Shown: positions 22,898-31,566, counted from the stretch's first letter. The stretch is DNA of 64,000 nucleotides from DASUBV01 sp036510065 (GCA_036510065.1 DATCEO010000166.1:177258-241257), one strand, 5' to 3'. Program-made: numbers and translations. Notes: generated from the sequence alone by a model not told the origin.

Positions 22898-23139
22898 GGG
22901 GTCACCGTCGCGTCGATCACGTCGAGGAGCGCCATGGCCTGCTCGGCGAGCCTGCCCAGCAGGAACATCGCCTCGGGGATGTCAGCCCCGGCGGTGCGGT
23001 AGCCGAGGTCGGCCAGGAACTGGCGGGCCTGCTCGACGTCGAGCCGGGCCAGCGGCTGCAGCTGCGGCTTAGCGGGCGGCGCCTGCGCGGCGCCGCCGGG
23101 CGCCCGGCCGTGGCCGGGCATCTTGTGTAGCGTTCCCAT
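22894..23139 (-). CDS. First gene of the leftward transfer operon, hypothetical
   Basis: 81 residues. Basic, Pro/Ala-rich N-terminal 30 residues, then helices (DVEQARQFLADLGYRTAG, EAMFLLGRLAEQAMALLDVI). Its ATG is preceded by GGAAGGACAACC, and its stop overlaps the next start. No family recognised. The promoter of the transfer operon must lie in 23140-23375. Confidence 0.6.
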   Translation of the reverse strand: MGTLHKMPGHGRAPGGAAQAPPAKPQLQPLARLDVEQARQFLADLGYRTAGADIPEAMFLLGRLAEQAMALLDVIDATVTP

Positions 23140-23235
23140 CGGGTTGTCCTTCCGGTAGAGCGGATGGGTGATCCAGGGCCGTCGCAGCGTGTGCAGCGCT
23201 GCGGCGGCCCGCGGGTTAACGAGGTGACCGGGGCT

Positions 23236-23257
23236 GCGTGATGCTTCGCGTGATGCT
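23236..23257. repeat. Tandem GCGTGATGCT boxes upstream of the transfer operon
   Basis: GCGTGATGCT at 23236-23245 and 23248-23257, 12 bases apart, lie in the 236-base gene-free stretch between the transfer operon and attR. They may bind the operon's regulator or serve as integrase or excisionase arm sites. The rest of 23140-23375 shows nothing I can name. Confidence 0.4.
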
Positions 23258-23375
23258 GCCGCCGGTGAATCCGGGTGCTGCCGGATGTACTGCGGGTTGC
23301 GCGGCCGGCCCGTGAAATCGGGCGCGCCGCAGCGCGGCGGTACCTAGATGTATCCAGGCGCCCGGCTGTCGGCCG

Positions 23376-23413
23376 GATCAGACATCCGGTCCGGAGGCGA
23401 CCCTCCACGCAGG
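23376..23413. repeat. attR: right 38-bp direct repeat of the element
   Basis: Matches attL (8537-8574) at 37 of 38 positions, beginning GATCAGACATCCGGTCC and ending TCCACGCAGG. It lies 24 bases from a TTGACA promoter element of the ABC operon. Confidence 0.88.
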
Positions 23414-23436
23414 GGGACAGCCGTGGCCGGCCGCGG

Positions 23437-23466
23437 TTGACAGCCTTAAATCAACGTACGTAGAGT
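23437..23466 (+). promoter_or_regulatory. Promoter of the ABC exporter operon
   Basis: TTGACA (23437-23442) and TAGAGT (23461-23466) with an 18-base spacer form a consensus-like sigma-70 promoter 46 bases upstream of the GTG start. ACGTACGT between the boxes is a small palindrome that could be the TetR operator. Confidence 0.55.
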
Positions 23467-23511
23467 TCTTCGCATGTGGAGTTCAATGAGTGTTGAGTTA
23501 GGGAGGCCGGC

Positions 23512-24585
23512 GTGTGGGCGATGATCGCCAAGGAGTTCCGTGAGCTCCGGCGGGACCGGCGGACCGTGGCGATGATGATCGTGCTGCCCGTCGTCTTGCT
23601 GGTTGTCTTCGGCTATGCCGCCAACTTCAAGGTCCACGACATCCCGACGGTCGTGGTCGGCCCCGGCGCCCGGCAGGCGGCCGCGCTGCTGCACGCGCCG
23701 ACGTTCGGAGTCATCCAGGTCGATGCCGCTGCCCGCGAGCCCGCCGCCCGGGCGCAGCTGCGGGACGGCCGGGCCGTCGTCGCGGTCGTGACCGGCGGCA
23801 GCCGCCCTCTCGTGCTGCTGGACGGGACGCAGGTGTTCTCGGTGCAGACCGCGGAAAATGCCCTGGCGAGGATGGCGCCGGCAGCAGGCTTCCCGGCCGC
23901 ACGGCTGCGGGTCCTGTACGATCCGCGGCTGACCACCTCGTGGGTGATGGTCCCGGGGCTGGCGGGCCTGATCCTGGTCTTCATCGGCACGCTGATCACC
24001 AGCCTCGGCGTCGTCCGGGAGCGGCAGTCCGGCACGCTGGAGCAGCTCGCGGTGATGCCCTTGCGCGCCTGGGAGGTCATCGCCGGCAAGATCGCCCCGT
24101 ACCTGATGGTCGCCGTGGTTGATCTCATCCTCATCATCGTCATCGGCATGGGCATCTTCCATGTGCCCTTCGCTGGCAGCGTGGCTGTCTTCGCCCTGGG
24201 CGCCGCCCTGTTCCTGCTGGTGACCCTGGGCATGGGGGTCCTGGTCTCGACGGTTTCGCAGAATCAGGGCCAGGCCATCCAGCTGGCGTTCATGATCGTG
24301 CTGCCGCAGGTTCTCCTGTCCGGGCTGATCTTCCCGGTGTCCTCGATGGCGCCGGGCGTGCGGTGGATTTCCTATGTGCTGCCGCTGACCTACTTCATCG
24401 ACATCAGCAGAGGCGTGATGCTGAAGGCAGAGCCGCTCTCCTCCCTCTGGGAGCCGGTCGTGCTGCTGGCCCTGCTCGCCGTCGTCGTGCTCGGCCTGGC
24501 CATCACCAGGTTCCGCCGGGACCTCGCGCCGAGCAGCCGGAAGGACCAGGAGCGGGCCCGTGCCGGGCAGGCGGCCGCGATATGA
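23512..24585 (+). CDS. ABC-2 type exporter permease (YbhS/YbhR-like)
   Basis: 357 residues from a GTG with GGGAGG five bases upstream. Topology is that of ABC-2 permeases: one N-terminal helix (MMIVLPVVLLVVFGYA, about 20-35), a large extracytoplasmic domain (36-150), then five helices. The family marks VVRERQSGTLEQLAVMPLRA (about 167-186) and LSGLIFPVSSMAPGVRWISY are present. As only one permease gene exists, it probably forms a homodimer with the two ATPases that follow. The stop overlaps the next start (ATGA). Substrate unknown; relatives export drugs or cations. Confidence 0.92.
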   Translation: MWAMIAKEFRELRRDRRTVAMMIVLPVVLLVVFGYAANFKVHDIPTVVVGPGARQAAALLHAPTFGVIQVDAAAREPAARAQLRDGRAVVAVVTGGSRPLVLLDGTQVFSVQTAENALARMAPAAGFPAARLRVLYDPRLTTSWVMVPGLAGLILVFIGTLITSLGVVRERQSGTLEQLAVMPLRAWEVIAGKIAPYLMVAVVDLILIIVIGMGIFHVPFAGSVAVFALGAALFLLVTLGMGVLVSTVSQNQGQAIQLAFMIVLPQVLLSGLIFPVSSMAPGVRWISYVLPLTYFIDISRGVMLKAEPLSSLWEPVVLLALLAVVVLGLAITRFRRDLAPSSRKDQERARAGQAAAI

Positions 24586-25400
24586 CCTGGGGACTGGAGG
24601 GCGTCAGCGTCACCCGTGGCCGGACCGTCGCCCTCGCCGGGGTCACGGTGCCGGCCGGCCCCGATGGCGTCACCGTGGTGGTCGGCGGGGACGGCGCCGG
24701 CAAGTCGAGCTGCCTGGAACTGCTGGTCGGGCTGATGAAGCCCGACGCCGGGGCCGTGCGCCGGCCCGCGAAGGAGCGGATCGGGTACGTGCCAGCTACC
24801 GCCGGGCTCTATGCGGACCTGACCGTGGACGAGAATCTCAGCTTCGCCGCCGACGCCTACCGGCTCTCGCGCAGCGAGCGCAGCCGGAAGGCCGGCCAGA
24901 TCCTCGAGCAGATCGGGCTGGCTGGCGCCCGGCACCGCCTCGGCGGCCAGCTGTCTGGCGGGATGCAGCGCAAGCTGGCCGTCGGGCTGGCTCTCCTGCA
25001 CTCACCCGGGCTGCTGGTCCTCGACGAGCCGACCACCGGGGTCGATCCGGTGAGCCGGGCGGAGCTCTGGCGGCTCATCTCCAGGGCGGCCGTGGACGGC
25101 ACGGCCGTCGTGGTGGCCACGACTTACGTGAACGAGGCGGCCCGCGCCGCCCGCGTAGTGCTGCTGGAAGCCGGGAAAGTGCTCGCGAGCGGCTCGCCAG
25201 CGGACATCCTCGGCGGCGTCCCCGGCGCGCTCGGCACCGCAGCCGGGGCGAAGCGTCCCACGGCCCTGTCCTGGCGGCGCGGCGCCAGCTGGCGGGTATG
25301 GGCCCCGGCGGGCAGGCTGCCGGATGGCGTGCGGCCGGTGCCGCCCGACTTCCAGGACGCTGTGGTCGTCGCCGCGCTAGCCAGCGAGACGGGGCGGTAG
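24582..25400 (+). CDS. ABC transporter ATPase, equivalent to YbhF N-terminal half
   Basis: 272 residues from the ATG overlapping the permease stop. Walker A GGDGAGKS (about 40-47), signature LSGGMQRKLAVGLAL (about 126-140), Walker B LLVLDEPTTGVDP; the switch His is replaced by Thr in VVVATTYVNEAA. E. coli YbhF fuses two ATPase domains, and its first half has the same LSGGM signature and an S/T-x-Y in place of TTH. The gene is therefore best read as the split-off N-terminal half, working as a heterodimer with the next gene product. Confidence 0.88.
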   Translation: MTWGLEGVSVTRGRTVALAGVTVPAGPDGVTVVVGGDGAGKSSCLELLVGLMKPDAGAVRRPAKERIGYVPATAGLYADLTVDENLSFAADAYRLSRSERSRKAGQILEQIGLAGARHRLGGQLSGGMQRKLAVGLALLHSPGLLVLDEPTTGVDPVSRAELWRLISRAAVDGTAVVVATTYVNEAARAARVVLLEAGKVLASGSPADILGGVPGALGTAAGAKRPTALSWRRGASWRVWAPAGRLPDGVRPVPPDFQDAVVVAALASETGR

Positions 25401-25404
25401 CCAG

Positions 25405-26268
25405 ATGGAGGTCCTCGCCGAGGCCCGTCAGGTTTCCCGCCGCTTCGGAGCCTTCACCGCCGTATCCGCGGCCGATCTCGCCGTCGAGCGCGGCGAGGTT
25501 GTCGGCCTGCTCGGGGCCAACGGGGCCGGCAAGACAACGCTCATCCGCGTGCTGCTCGGGCTGCTGCGCCCCAGCGACGGCGCGGTCGCGCTCTTCGGTT
25601 CTGCTCCCTCGCTCCCGACGCGCCGCAGGGTCGGCTACGTCCCCCAGGCCCTGGGCCTGTACGCCGGCCTCACCGTCGCGGAGAACTGGGCCTTCACCGC
25701 GGCGGCGTTCCGCACCTCCGGCGCCCCGGTGCCCGAGGGCATCTCCGCGTGGCGGAACCAGGTAGTCGGAGGGCTGCCGCTCGGGGCGCAGCGCCAGGTC
25801 GCGTTCGCGGTGGCGCTCTCCCACCGGCCAGAGCTCCTGATACTCGACGAGCCCACCTCCGGCGTGGGGCCGCTGGCCGGCGCGCGGCTGTGGGAGGGAA
25901 TCCGGCAGGCCGCGAGCGGCGGCGCCGGAGCGCTCGTGACGACCCACAACATGGAGGAAGCCGAGCAGTGTGACCACCTGGTCGTGATGGCAGGCGGGAA
26001 AGTCGTGGCGCGGGGCACCGCCGCCGAGATCATCGGCGGCCGCCAGGTGACCGAGGTACGCTGCGACGACTGGAATCGGGTATTCGCCCTGCTCGACGCC
26101 GCCGGGCTGGCCGTGCAGCTGCACGGCACGGCGCTGCGCGTCGGCGGACCCCCGGCGGCCGTCGCGGACCTGCTGTCCCGGCAGGGCATTGAGGCGGCCA
26201 TCGAGGTCGTCCCCGCGGACCTCGAGGAGGCCTTCGTGGTCATGGTCGCGAAACCGGGGGCGGGATGA
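25405..26268 (+). CDS. ABC transporter ATPase, equivalent to YbhF C-terminal half
   Basis: 287 residues. Walker A GANGAGKT (about 37-44), Walker B LLILDEPTSG, switch region VTTHNMEEAE. The signature reads LPLGAQRQVAFA rather than LSGGQ, which is the form found in the second ATPase domain of YbhF. The D-loop is SGVGP rather than SGVDP, losing the usual Asp. Together with the preceding ATPase (canonical signature, non-canonical switch) this suggests an asymmetric ATPase pair. The stop overlaps the TetR start. Confidence 0.88.
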   Translation: MEVLAEARQVSRRFGAFTAVSAADLAVERGEVVGLLGANGAGKTTLIRVLLGLLRPSDGAVALFGSAPSLPTRRRVGYVPQALGLYAGLTVAENWAFTAAAFRTSGAPVPEGISAWRNQVVGGLPLGAQRQVAFAVALSHRPELLILDEPTSGVGPLAGARLWEGIRQAASGGAGALVTTHNMEEAEQCDHLVVMAGGKVVARGTAAEIIGGRQVTEVRCDDWNRVFALLDAAGLAVQLHGTALRVGGPPAAVADLLSRQGIEAAIEVVPADLEEAFVVMVAKPGAG

Positions 26269-26840
26269 GCCGGACCGGTCGCCGGCCCGGCGCCCCGGCT
26301 ACTCGCGAAGCGATCCTGGCCGTCGCCCGCCGGAGGTTCGCCAGCCGCGGCTACGAGGCCACATCGCTGCGGGGCATCGCCACCGAGGCGGCGGTCGACC
26401 CGGCGCTGGTGATCCATTACTTCGGCACCAAGGAGGCACTGTTCGTCGCCGCGACGGGCCTGCCGACGGGCTTGCCTGAACTATTCGGCGGCCTGGCAGC
26501 GGTCCCGCTGCATGACTACGTCCAGGCCCTCGTACGCGGTTACCTGCGGCTCGTCGACAGCGATCAGAGCCGCAACGCCGTCCTGGCCCTGGTCCGCTCC
26601 GCGGTCTCCAACGAGAAGGCCGCCGCCATGCTACGCGAGTTCCTGACCGCTGAGCTGCTCACCGTTATCGCCCGGCGCACCGGCCACCCGGACCCGCAGC
26701 TGCGCGCATCCCTGGCCGCGGCCCAGCTGATCGGAATCGCCGTGCTGCGCCACGTCATCCGGGTCGAGCCGCTGGCCAGGGCAAGCCCCGACGAGATCGT
26801 CGCGCTGGTTACCCCCGCAATCGAGCAGTACCTGAGGTAA
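26265..26840 (+). CDS. TetR-family regulator of the ABC exporter operon
   Basis: 191 residues. N-terminal helix-turn-helix (about 12-58: TREAILAVARRRFASRGYEA, TSLRGIATEAAVDPALVIHY, FGTKEALF). The C-terminal domain has the pattern LVRSAVSNEKAAAMLREFL common in this TetR subgroup. It is the last gene of the operon with a 4-base overlap, so it probably represses its own operon. E. coli ybhGFSR is also controlled by a TetR protein (CecR). Confidence 0.9.
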   Translation: MSRTGRRPGAPATREAILAVARRRFASRGYEATSLRGIATEAAVDPALVIHYFGTKEALFVAATGLPTGLPELFGGLAAVPLHDYVQALVRGYLRLVDSDQSRNAVLALVRSAVSNEKAAAMLREFLTAELLTVIARRTGHPDPQLRASLAAAQLIGIAVLRHVIRVEPLARASPDEIVALVTPAIEQYLR

Positions 26841-26918
26841 CGCACCCGCCCGTCGGCCCAGCCCGCCCGGCCGCCAGCGCGCCGCCGGGCGAAAAGACAG
26901 TTGCCGGATCGGTAGACT

Positions 26919-27159
26919 GACAGCAACACGGCGTCGATCCGGCTATCACCGGGGAGCCTCCGGAAGAACAGGTGCCACGGCATCCCAGTAGAACCGGACG
27001 GGAAGGCCCGTCACAGCCTGTCAAGCGAGCGGTCGCAGCCGCCGCCGGCGCTTAGCCGGGTGCGGCGCGGCAAGCGAGGTGGTACCGCGGTGCCGCCCGG
27101 GCCCGGCCCGGGCGATGTCGTCCTCGTGCGTAGTGAGGACCGACCGCGAAGGATCACCG
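26919..27159 (+). promoter_or_regulatory. T-box leader of ileS (tRNA-Ile sensing)
   Basis: The T-box sequence TGGTACCGCGG is at 27080-27090. The specifier codon ATC (Ile) is at 26945-26947 in GGCTATCACCGGGGAGCCTC, the stem I sequence shared by actinobacterial ileS T-boxes. The leader has no long U-run terminator; instead the region from 27120 (GTCCTC/GAGGAC hairpin) leads to the ribosome site at about 27148. In actinobacteria these T-boxes act on translation: uncharged tRNA-Ile binds the specifier and T-box and frees the ribosome site. Confidence 0.9.
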
Positions 27160-30100
27160 ATGAGCTACCCGAAGGCATCAGCGCACCGCAGCGAGTCCGC
27201 CGGCGTCCCGGCCAGCCCGCTCTTCCCCGAGATCGAGGAGCGGGTGCTGGACTACTGGGCGGCCGATGACACCTTCCGGGCCACGGTGGACAACCGCCCG
27301 GCCGGGGAGAACGGCGCCAACGAGTTCGTGTTCTACGACGGGCCGCCCTTCGCCAACGGGCTGCCGCACTACGGGCACCTGCTCACGGGTTACGTGAAGG
27401 ACCTGGTCCCGCGCTACCAGACCATGCGCGGCAAGCGGGTCGAGCGCCGGTTCGGCTGGGACACTCACGGGCTGCCGGCGGAGCTGGAGGCGATGAGCCA
27501 GCTCGGCATCAAGACCCGCGAGGAGATCGTCGAGCTCGGCATCGCCAAGTTCAACGAGGCCTGCCGCCAGTCCGTGCTGCGCTACACCCAGGAATGGCGT
27601 GATTACGTCACCCGCCAGGCCCGCTGGGTCGATTTCAGCCACGACTACAAGACGCTGGACCTGACCTACATGGAAAGCGTCATGTGGGCGTTCAAGCAGC
27701 TCTACGACAAGGGCCTGCTGTACGAGGGCTTCCGCTGCCTGCCGTACTGCTGGAACGACGAGACCCCGCTGTCGGCGCACGAGCTGCGGATGGACGAGGA
27801 CGTCTACCAGACGCGCCAGGACCCGGCCGTGACCGTCGGCTGCCGTCTGGAGACGGGCGAGCTCGCGCTGATCTGGACCACCACGCCGTGGACCCTGCCG
27901 TCCAACCTGGCGCTGGCCGTGCACCAGGACGTCGACTACATCGTGGTCGAGTCCGACTTCACCGGACGGTCCGAGCGATACCTCCTGGCCGCGGCCCGGC
28001 TCCCGGCCTACGCGCGCGAGCTGGGCCAGGACGCGGAGGCCCGGATCGTCCGCCGCCTGAAGGGTGCCGAGCTGGTCGGGCTGCGCTATACCCCGCCGTT
28101 CCGTTACTTCCTGGGGCATCCGAAGTCGCACGTCGTGCTGCACGCCGACTACGTCACTACCACCGACGGCACGGGCCTGGTGCACATCGCGCCGGCGTTC
28201 GGTGAAGAGGACAAGCTGCTCACCGACCAGTACGGGATCGTGCCGGTGGTGCCGGTCGGCCCGGACGGCAAGTTCACCCACCCGGTCACCGAGTACGCCG
28301 GGATGCACGTCTTCGACGCCAACCAGGCGGTCATCGACGACCTCAGGGCGCGGACCCGGCTGGACGCGGGCCAGGCCGACGCAGGCGTGACGGCCGGCGC
28401 GACCACCGAGGGCACCGTGCTGCTGCGGCGCGAGACCTACGACCACTCTTACCCGCACTGCTGGCGGTGCCGCAAGCCGCTGATCTACATGGCGGTCACG
28501 TCCTGGTTCGTGTCGACCACGAAGATCCGCGACCGGATGCTGGAGCTGAACGAGCAGATCACCTGGGTGCCCGAGCACGTCAAGCACGGCCAGTTCGGCA
28601 AGTGGCTGGAGAACACCCGGGACTGGTCGATCAGCCGTAACCGGTTCTGGGGCAGCCCGATCCCGGTCTGGAAGTCCGACGACCCGAAGTTCCCGCGGGT
28701 TGACGTCTACGGCTCGCTCGCGGAGCTGGCCGAGGACTTCGGCGTCGAGGTCACCGACCTGCACCGGCCGGCCATCGACGAGCTGACCCGGCCCAACCCC
28801 GACGACCCGTCCGGGCAGTCCGTCATGCGCCGGGTCACCGACGTGCTCGACTGCTGGTTCGAGTCGGGCTCGATGTCCTTCGCGCAGGTGCACTACCCGT
28901 TTGAGAACGCCGGGTGGTTCGAGGACCACTTCCCGGGCGACTTCATCGTGGAGTACATCGGGCAGACTCGCGGCTGGTTCTACACCATGCACGTGCTGGC
29001 CTCGGCGCTGTTCGACCGGCCCGCGTTCGAGACCTGCGCCAGCCACGGCATCGTGCTGGGCTCCGACGGGCAGAAGATGTCCAAGTCGCTGCGCAACTAC
29101 CCGGACGTGCGCGAGGTGTTCGACCGCGACGGCGCCGACGCGATGCGCTGGTTCCTGATGTCCTCGCCCATCCTGCGGGGCGGCAACCTGATCGTCACCG
29201 AGCAGGGCATCCGGGAGGGTGTCCGGCAGGTGCTCATGCCGCTGTGGAACAGCTGGTACTTCTTCAGCCTGTACGCGAACGCGGCCGGCTACGAGGCCTC
29301 GGCGACCAGCGCGCCGGAGCATGTGCTCGACCGGTACCTGCTGGCCAAGCTCCGGCAGTTCGCCGAGACCACGGCGCGGCAGCTGGATCATTACGAGATC
29401 GCCAACGCCTGCGATGGCACCCGCGCGTTCCTCGACGTGCTCACCAACTGGTACATCCGGCGCTCGCGCGAGCGGTTCTGGGACACCGGCGGCCAGGACC
29501 CGGCGGTGGCCCGGCAGGCGTTCGACACCCTGTACACCGCGCTGGAGGTCACCTGCCGGGTGACGGCGCCGCTGCTGCCGCTGACCACCGAGGAAATCTG
29601 GCGCGGCCTGACCGGCGGCCGCTCGGTGCACCTGGGCGACTGGCCTGACGTGTCGGCGCTGCCGTCCGACCCGGGCCTGGTGACCGCGATGGACCGCGCC
29701 CGCGAGGTGTGCTCGGTGGCGGCGTCGCTGCGCAAGGCCAGCGGGCTGCGGGTGCGGCTGCCACTGCCGGAGCTGTCCGTGGTGGCCGGCGACGCCGAGA
29801 CGCTGGCCGACTTCACCGCGCTGATCGCCGACGAGGTGAACGTGCGCGAGGTAACGCTGCTGGACGTGGCCGATGCGGCGGCCCGGCAGATCGGGGTATC
29901 GGAGCGGCTCATCGTGAACGCGCGGGCAGCCGGCCCGCGGCTGGGCAAGGACGTACAGGCGGTCATCCGGGCCAGCAAGTCCGGCGACTGGTCGGTGGAC
30001 ACCATGGGCGTGGTCACCTGCGGCGGCGTCAAGCTGGAGCCCGGCGAGTACACCATCGAGACGGTGGTGGCCGACGGGGCGGGGGCGACCGCGATGCTGT

Positions 30101-30426
30101 CGGGCGGCGGGTTCATCGTGCTGGACACGGCGGTCACAACGGAGCTGGCGGCCGAGGGCCTGGCCCGCGACGCCGTGCGCGCGGTGCAGCAGGCGCGCCG
30201 CGCCGCCGGCCTGGAGGTGTCCGACCGGATCAGCCTGGCCGTCGCCGCCACCCCGGCGGCGCGCGAGGCGATGGCGGAGTATCAGCAGCTGATCGCCAGC
30301 GAGACGCTCGCCACCACGCTGGGGCTGCTCGAGGAGGGCGCCCTGGACGATGACCCGCTGGCCAGCGGGCCGGTTGCGGTCGGGGACGGGGAGAGCGTCC
30401 GGATCCGGGTCAGCGCTCCGGAGTAG
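27160..30426 (+). CDS. ileS: Isoleucyl-tRNA synthetase
   Basis: 1088 residues, the usual length for the actinobacterial/eukaryote-like long form. Class I motifs: HYGH (about 70-73, in PPFANGLPHYGHLLTGYVKD) and KMSKS (about 639-643). The editing domain is between (TTTPWTLPSNLALAVH). The C-terminal part has the anticodon-binding helical domain and an extended tail. Charges tRNA-Ile with isoleucine in the cytosol. ATG start with GAAGGATC upstream; longer frames upstream are inside the T-box leader. Controlled by the T-box. Confidence 0.98.
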   Translation: MSYPKASAHRSESAGVPASPLFPEIEERVLDYWAADDTFRATVDNRPAGENGANEFVFYDGPPFANGLPHYGHLLTGYVKDLVPRYQTMRGKRVERRFGWDTHGLPAELEAMSQLGIKTREEIVELGIAKFNEACRQSVLRYTQEWRDYVTRQARWVDFSHDYKTLDLTYMESVMWAFKQLYDKGLLYEGFRCLPYCWNDETPLSAHELRMDEDVYQTRQDPAVTVGCRLETGELALIWTTTPWTLPSNLALAVHQDVDYIVVESDFTGRSERYLLAAARLPAYARELGQDAEARIVRRLKGAELVGLRYTPPFRYFLGHPKSHVVLHADYVTTTDGTGLVHIAPAFGEEDKLLTDQYGIVPVVPVGPDGKFTHPVTEYAGMHVFDANQAVIDDLRARTRLDAGQADAGVTAGATTEGTVLLRRETYDHSYPHCWRCRKPLIYMAVTSWFVSTTKIRDRMLELNEQITWVPEHVKHGQFGKWLENTRDWSISRNRFWGSPIPVWKSDDPKFPRVDVYGSLAELAEDFGVEVTDLHRPAIDELTRPNPDDPSGQSVMRRVTDVLDCWFESGSMSFAQVHYPFENAGWFEDHFPGDFIVEYIGQTRGWFYTMHVLASALFDRPAFETCASHGIVLGSDGQKMSKSLRNYPDVREVFDRDGADAMRWFLMSSPILRGGNLIVTEQGIREGVRQVLMPLWNSWYFFSLYANAAGYEASATSAPEHVLDRYLLAKLRQFAETTARQLDHYEIANACDGTRAFLDVLTNWYIRRSRERFWDTGGQDPAVARQAFDTLYTALEVTCRVTAPLLPLTTEEIWRGLTGGRSVHLGDWPDVSALPSDPGLVTAMDRAREVCSVAASLRKASGLRVRLPLPELSVVAGDAETLADFTALIADEVNVREVTLLDVADAAARQIGVSERLIVNARAAGPRLGKDVQAVIRASKSGDWSVDTMGVVTCGGVKLEPGEYTIETVVADGAGATAMLSGGGFIVLDTAVTTELAAEGLARDAVRAVQQARRAAGLEVSDRISLAVAATPAAREAMAEYQQLIASETLATTLGLLEEGALDDDPLASGPVAVGDGESVRIRVSAPE

Positions 30427-30440
30427 GCGCTGGCCGGCGA

Positions 30441-30474
30441 GCCGGGGCGGCCGGGGAGCCGGGGCGGCCGGGGA
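30441..30474. repeat. Two tandem 17-bp GC-rich units after ileS
   Basis: GCCGGGGCGGCCGGGGA is repeated exactly at 30441-30457 and 30458-30474, between the convergent stops of ileS and the ABC permease gene. It may act as a termination or slippage site. Confidence 0.55.
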
Positions 30475-30486
30475 GCCGGCGGCTGG

Positions 30487-31566
30487 TCAGCTGGCCGACC
30501 GGAGGACCTGCCGGACGCGCAGGCGGCTGCCCGTCCGCAGGATCGCCCGCTCGTAGATCTTGCCCGCCAGCCTGGCCATGGCCACGGTGGAGACCACGAT
30601 GATCGCCACCGACAGCGCCATCTGCCAGGCGGGCGCCGCGCCGACCGCGACCAGCACGGGCATCACCACCGGCGCGGTGAAGGGGACGAAGCCCAGCAGG
30701 TGGTAGAACCAGCTGACATTGCTGGAGTACACCGCCGTATAGGCCAGCACGTAGCCGAGGATCAGCGGCAGCTGCAGGGGGAGGCTCGCGTTGTAGGCGT
30801 CGGCCTGGCGGTTGATCAGGGAGCCGGCCGCCGCGTACGCCGTGCAGTAGAACATGTAGCCCAGCAGCAGCCACAGCGCCCCGGCCAGCACCACCCCGTC
30901 GGCGGCGCCGCGCACCGCCGAGGAGCCGACCGCGTAGCCCAGCGCGAAATAGGTGCCGACCAGGATGACGACCTGGGTCAGCGCCAGGGAGCCCATCCCG
31001 ATGACCTTGCCGGCCAGCAGCTGAGTCGGCCGCAGGGTGGTGAGCAGCACCTCGACGACCCGGCTGCTCTTCTCCTCGCCCACGCCGATGGTGATCCGGA
31101 TGCCGTAGGTGAGGATGATCACGTAGATCAGGATGGCCGCCGCCAGGCCGGTGATCCGGCTGGCCAGGCCGCGCGCGGGCCGGGTCAGGCCGTGGATGGG
31201 CAGGGCGATGCCGCTGCTGGTGATCCGGGCGGCCGCGCTGGGCGGCAGCTCCGCGTAGAGCTTCTGCAGGCCGCCGACCTGGGACAGGATGCCGGCCAGG
31301 GTGGCGGCCGGGGAGCCGGCTCCGGCCACCGGCTTTTGCTTGACCAGGACCTCCGAGTCGCCGACGAGCACCACGGCCAGGCTGCCGGAGCGGAGCCCGA
31401 CTCGCGCCGTCGACCGGGAGCCGTGCACGGCCGCCGGGATCAGGACGCCCGCCGCCACTGCGACCAGCAGCACCACCGACGCGATCCAGAACGACTTGGC
31501 CCGGGCCCGCTCGGCTATCTCCCGCCCGGCCACCAGCCCGGTCAGCTGCCACCAGTGGCGGGTCAT
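30487..31566 (-). CDS. ABC-2 permease (NatB-like)
   Basis: 359 residues. One N-terminal helix (FWIASVVLLVAVAAGVLIPAA, about 26-46), a large external domain, then about six helices from residue 140 on. The family marker GVGEEKSSRVVEVLLTTLRP (about 162-181) is typical of NatB/ABC-2 Na+- or drug-export permeases. It overlaps the ATPase gene by 4 bases and forms a two-gene transporter with it. Substrate unknown (NatAB exports Na+). Confidence 0.9.
   Translation of the reverse strand: MTRHWWQLTGLVAGREIAERARAKSFWIASVVLLVAVAAGVLIPAAVHGSRSTARVGLRSGSLAVVLVGDSEVLVKQKPVAGAGSPAATLAGILSQVGGLQKLYAELPPSAAARITSSGIALPIHGLTRPARGLASRITGLAAAILIYVIILTYGIRITIGVGEEKSSRVVEVLLTTLRPTQLLAGKVIGMGSLALTQVVILVGTYFALGYAVGSSAVRGAADGVVLAGALWLLLGYMFYCTAYAAAGSLINRQADAYNASLPLQLPLILGYVLAYTAVYSSNVSWFYHLLGFVPFTAPVVMPVLVAVGAAPAWQMALSVAIIVVSTVAMARLAGKIYERAILRTGSRLRVRQVLRSAS

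Larger units (their letters stand above)
8537..23413. mobile_element. 14.9-kb integrative and conjugative-type element (AICE) with a split terminase
   Basis: Bounded by a 38-bp direct repeat (8537-8574 and 23376-23413, one mismatch) with the integrase gene next to the left copy. Contents from left to right: integrase, XRE regulator, excisionase, DUF3631 protein with embedded repeats, small genes, DUF6941/DUF4258/DUF2283 module, split terminase, small genes, lipoprotein, then a leftward operon with FtsK/TraB-like and DUF2637 (Spd-like) genes. The int-xis-replication-FtsK layout is that of actinomycete integrative and conjugative elements. The terminase genes are not part of the usual set. No relaxase was seen, as expected for FtsK-type conjugation of double-stranded DNA. 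Confidence 0.88.

Noticed and set aside
25405..26268. ATPase judged defective because of the LPLGAQ signature
   Set aside because: The same signature form is found in the second ATPase domain of YbhF, so it is a family trait rather than decay.
27178..29631. 817-codon open frame on the reverse strand
   Set aside because: It is a shadow of ileS on the opposite strand; high GC keeps antisense frames open. Its translation has no family features.
30410..31552. Reverse 380-codon frame beside the NatB-like permease
   Set aside because: A shifted-frame shadow on the same strand as the real permease gene, Gly/Arg/Ala-rich with no membrane pattern.
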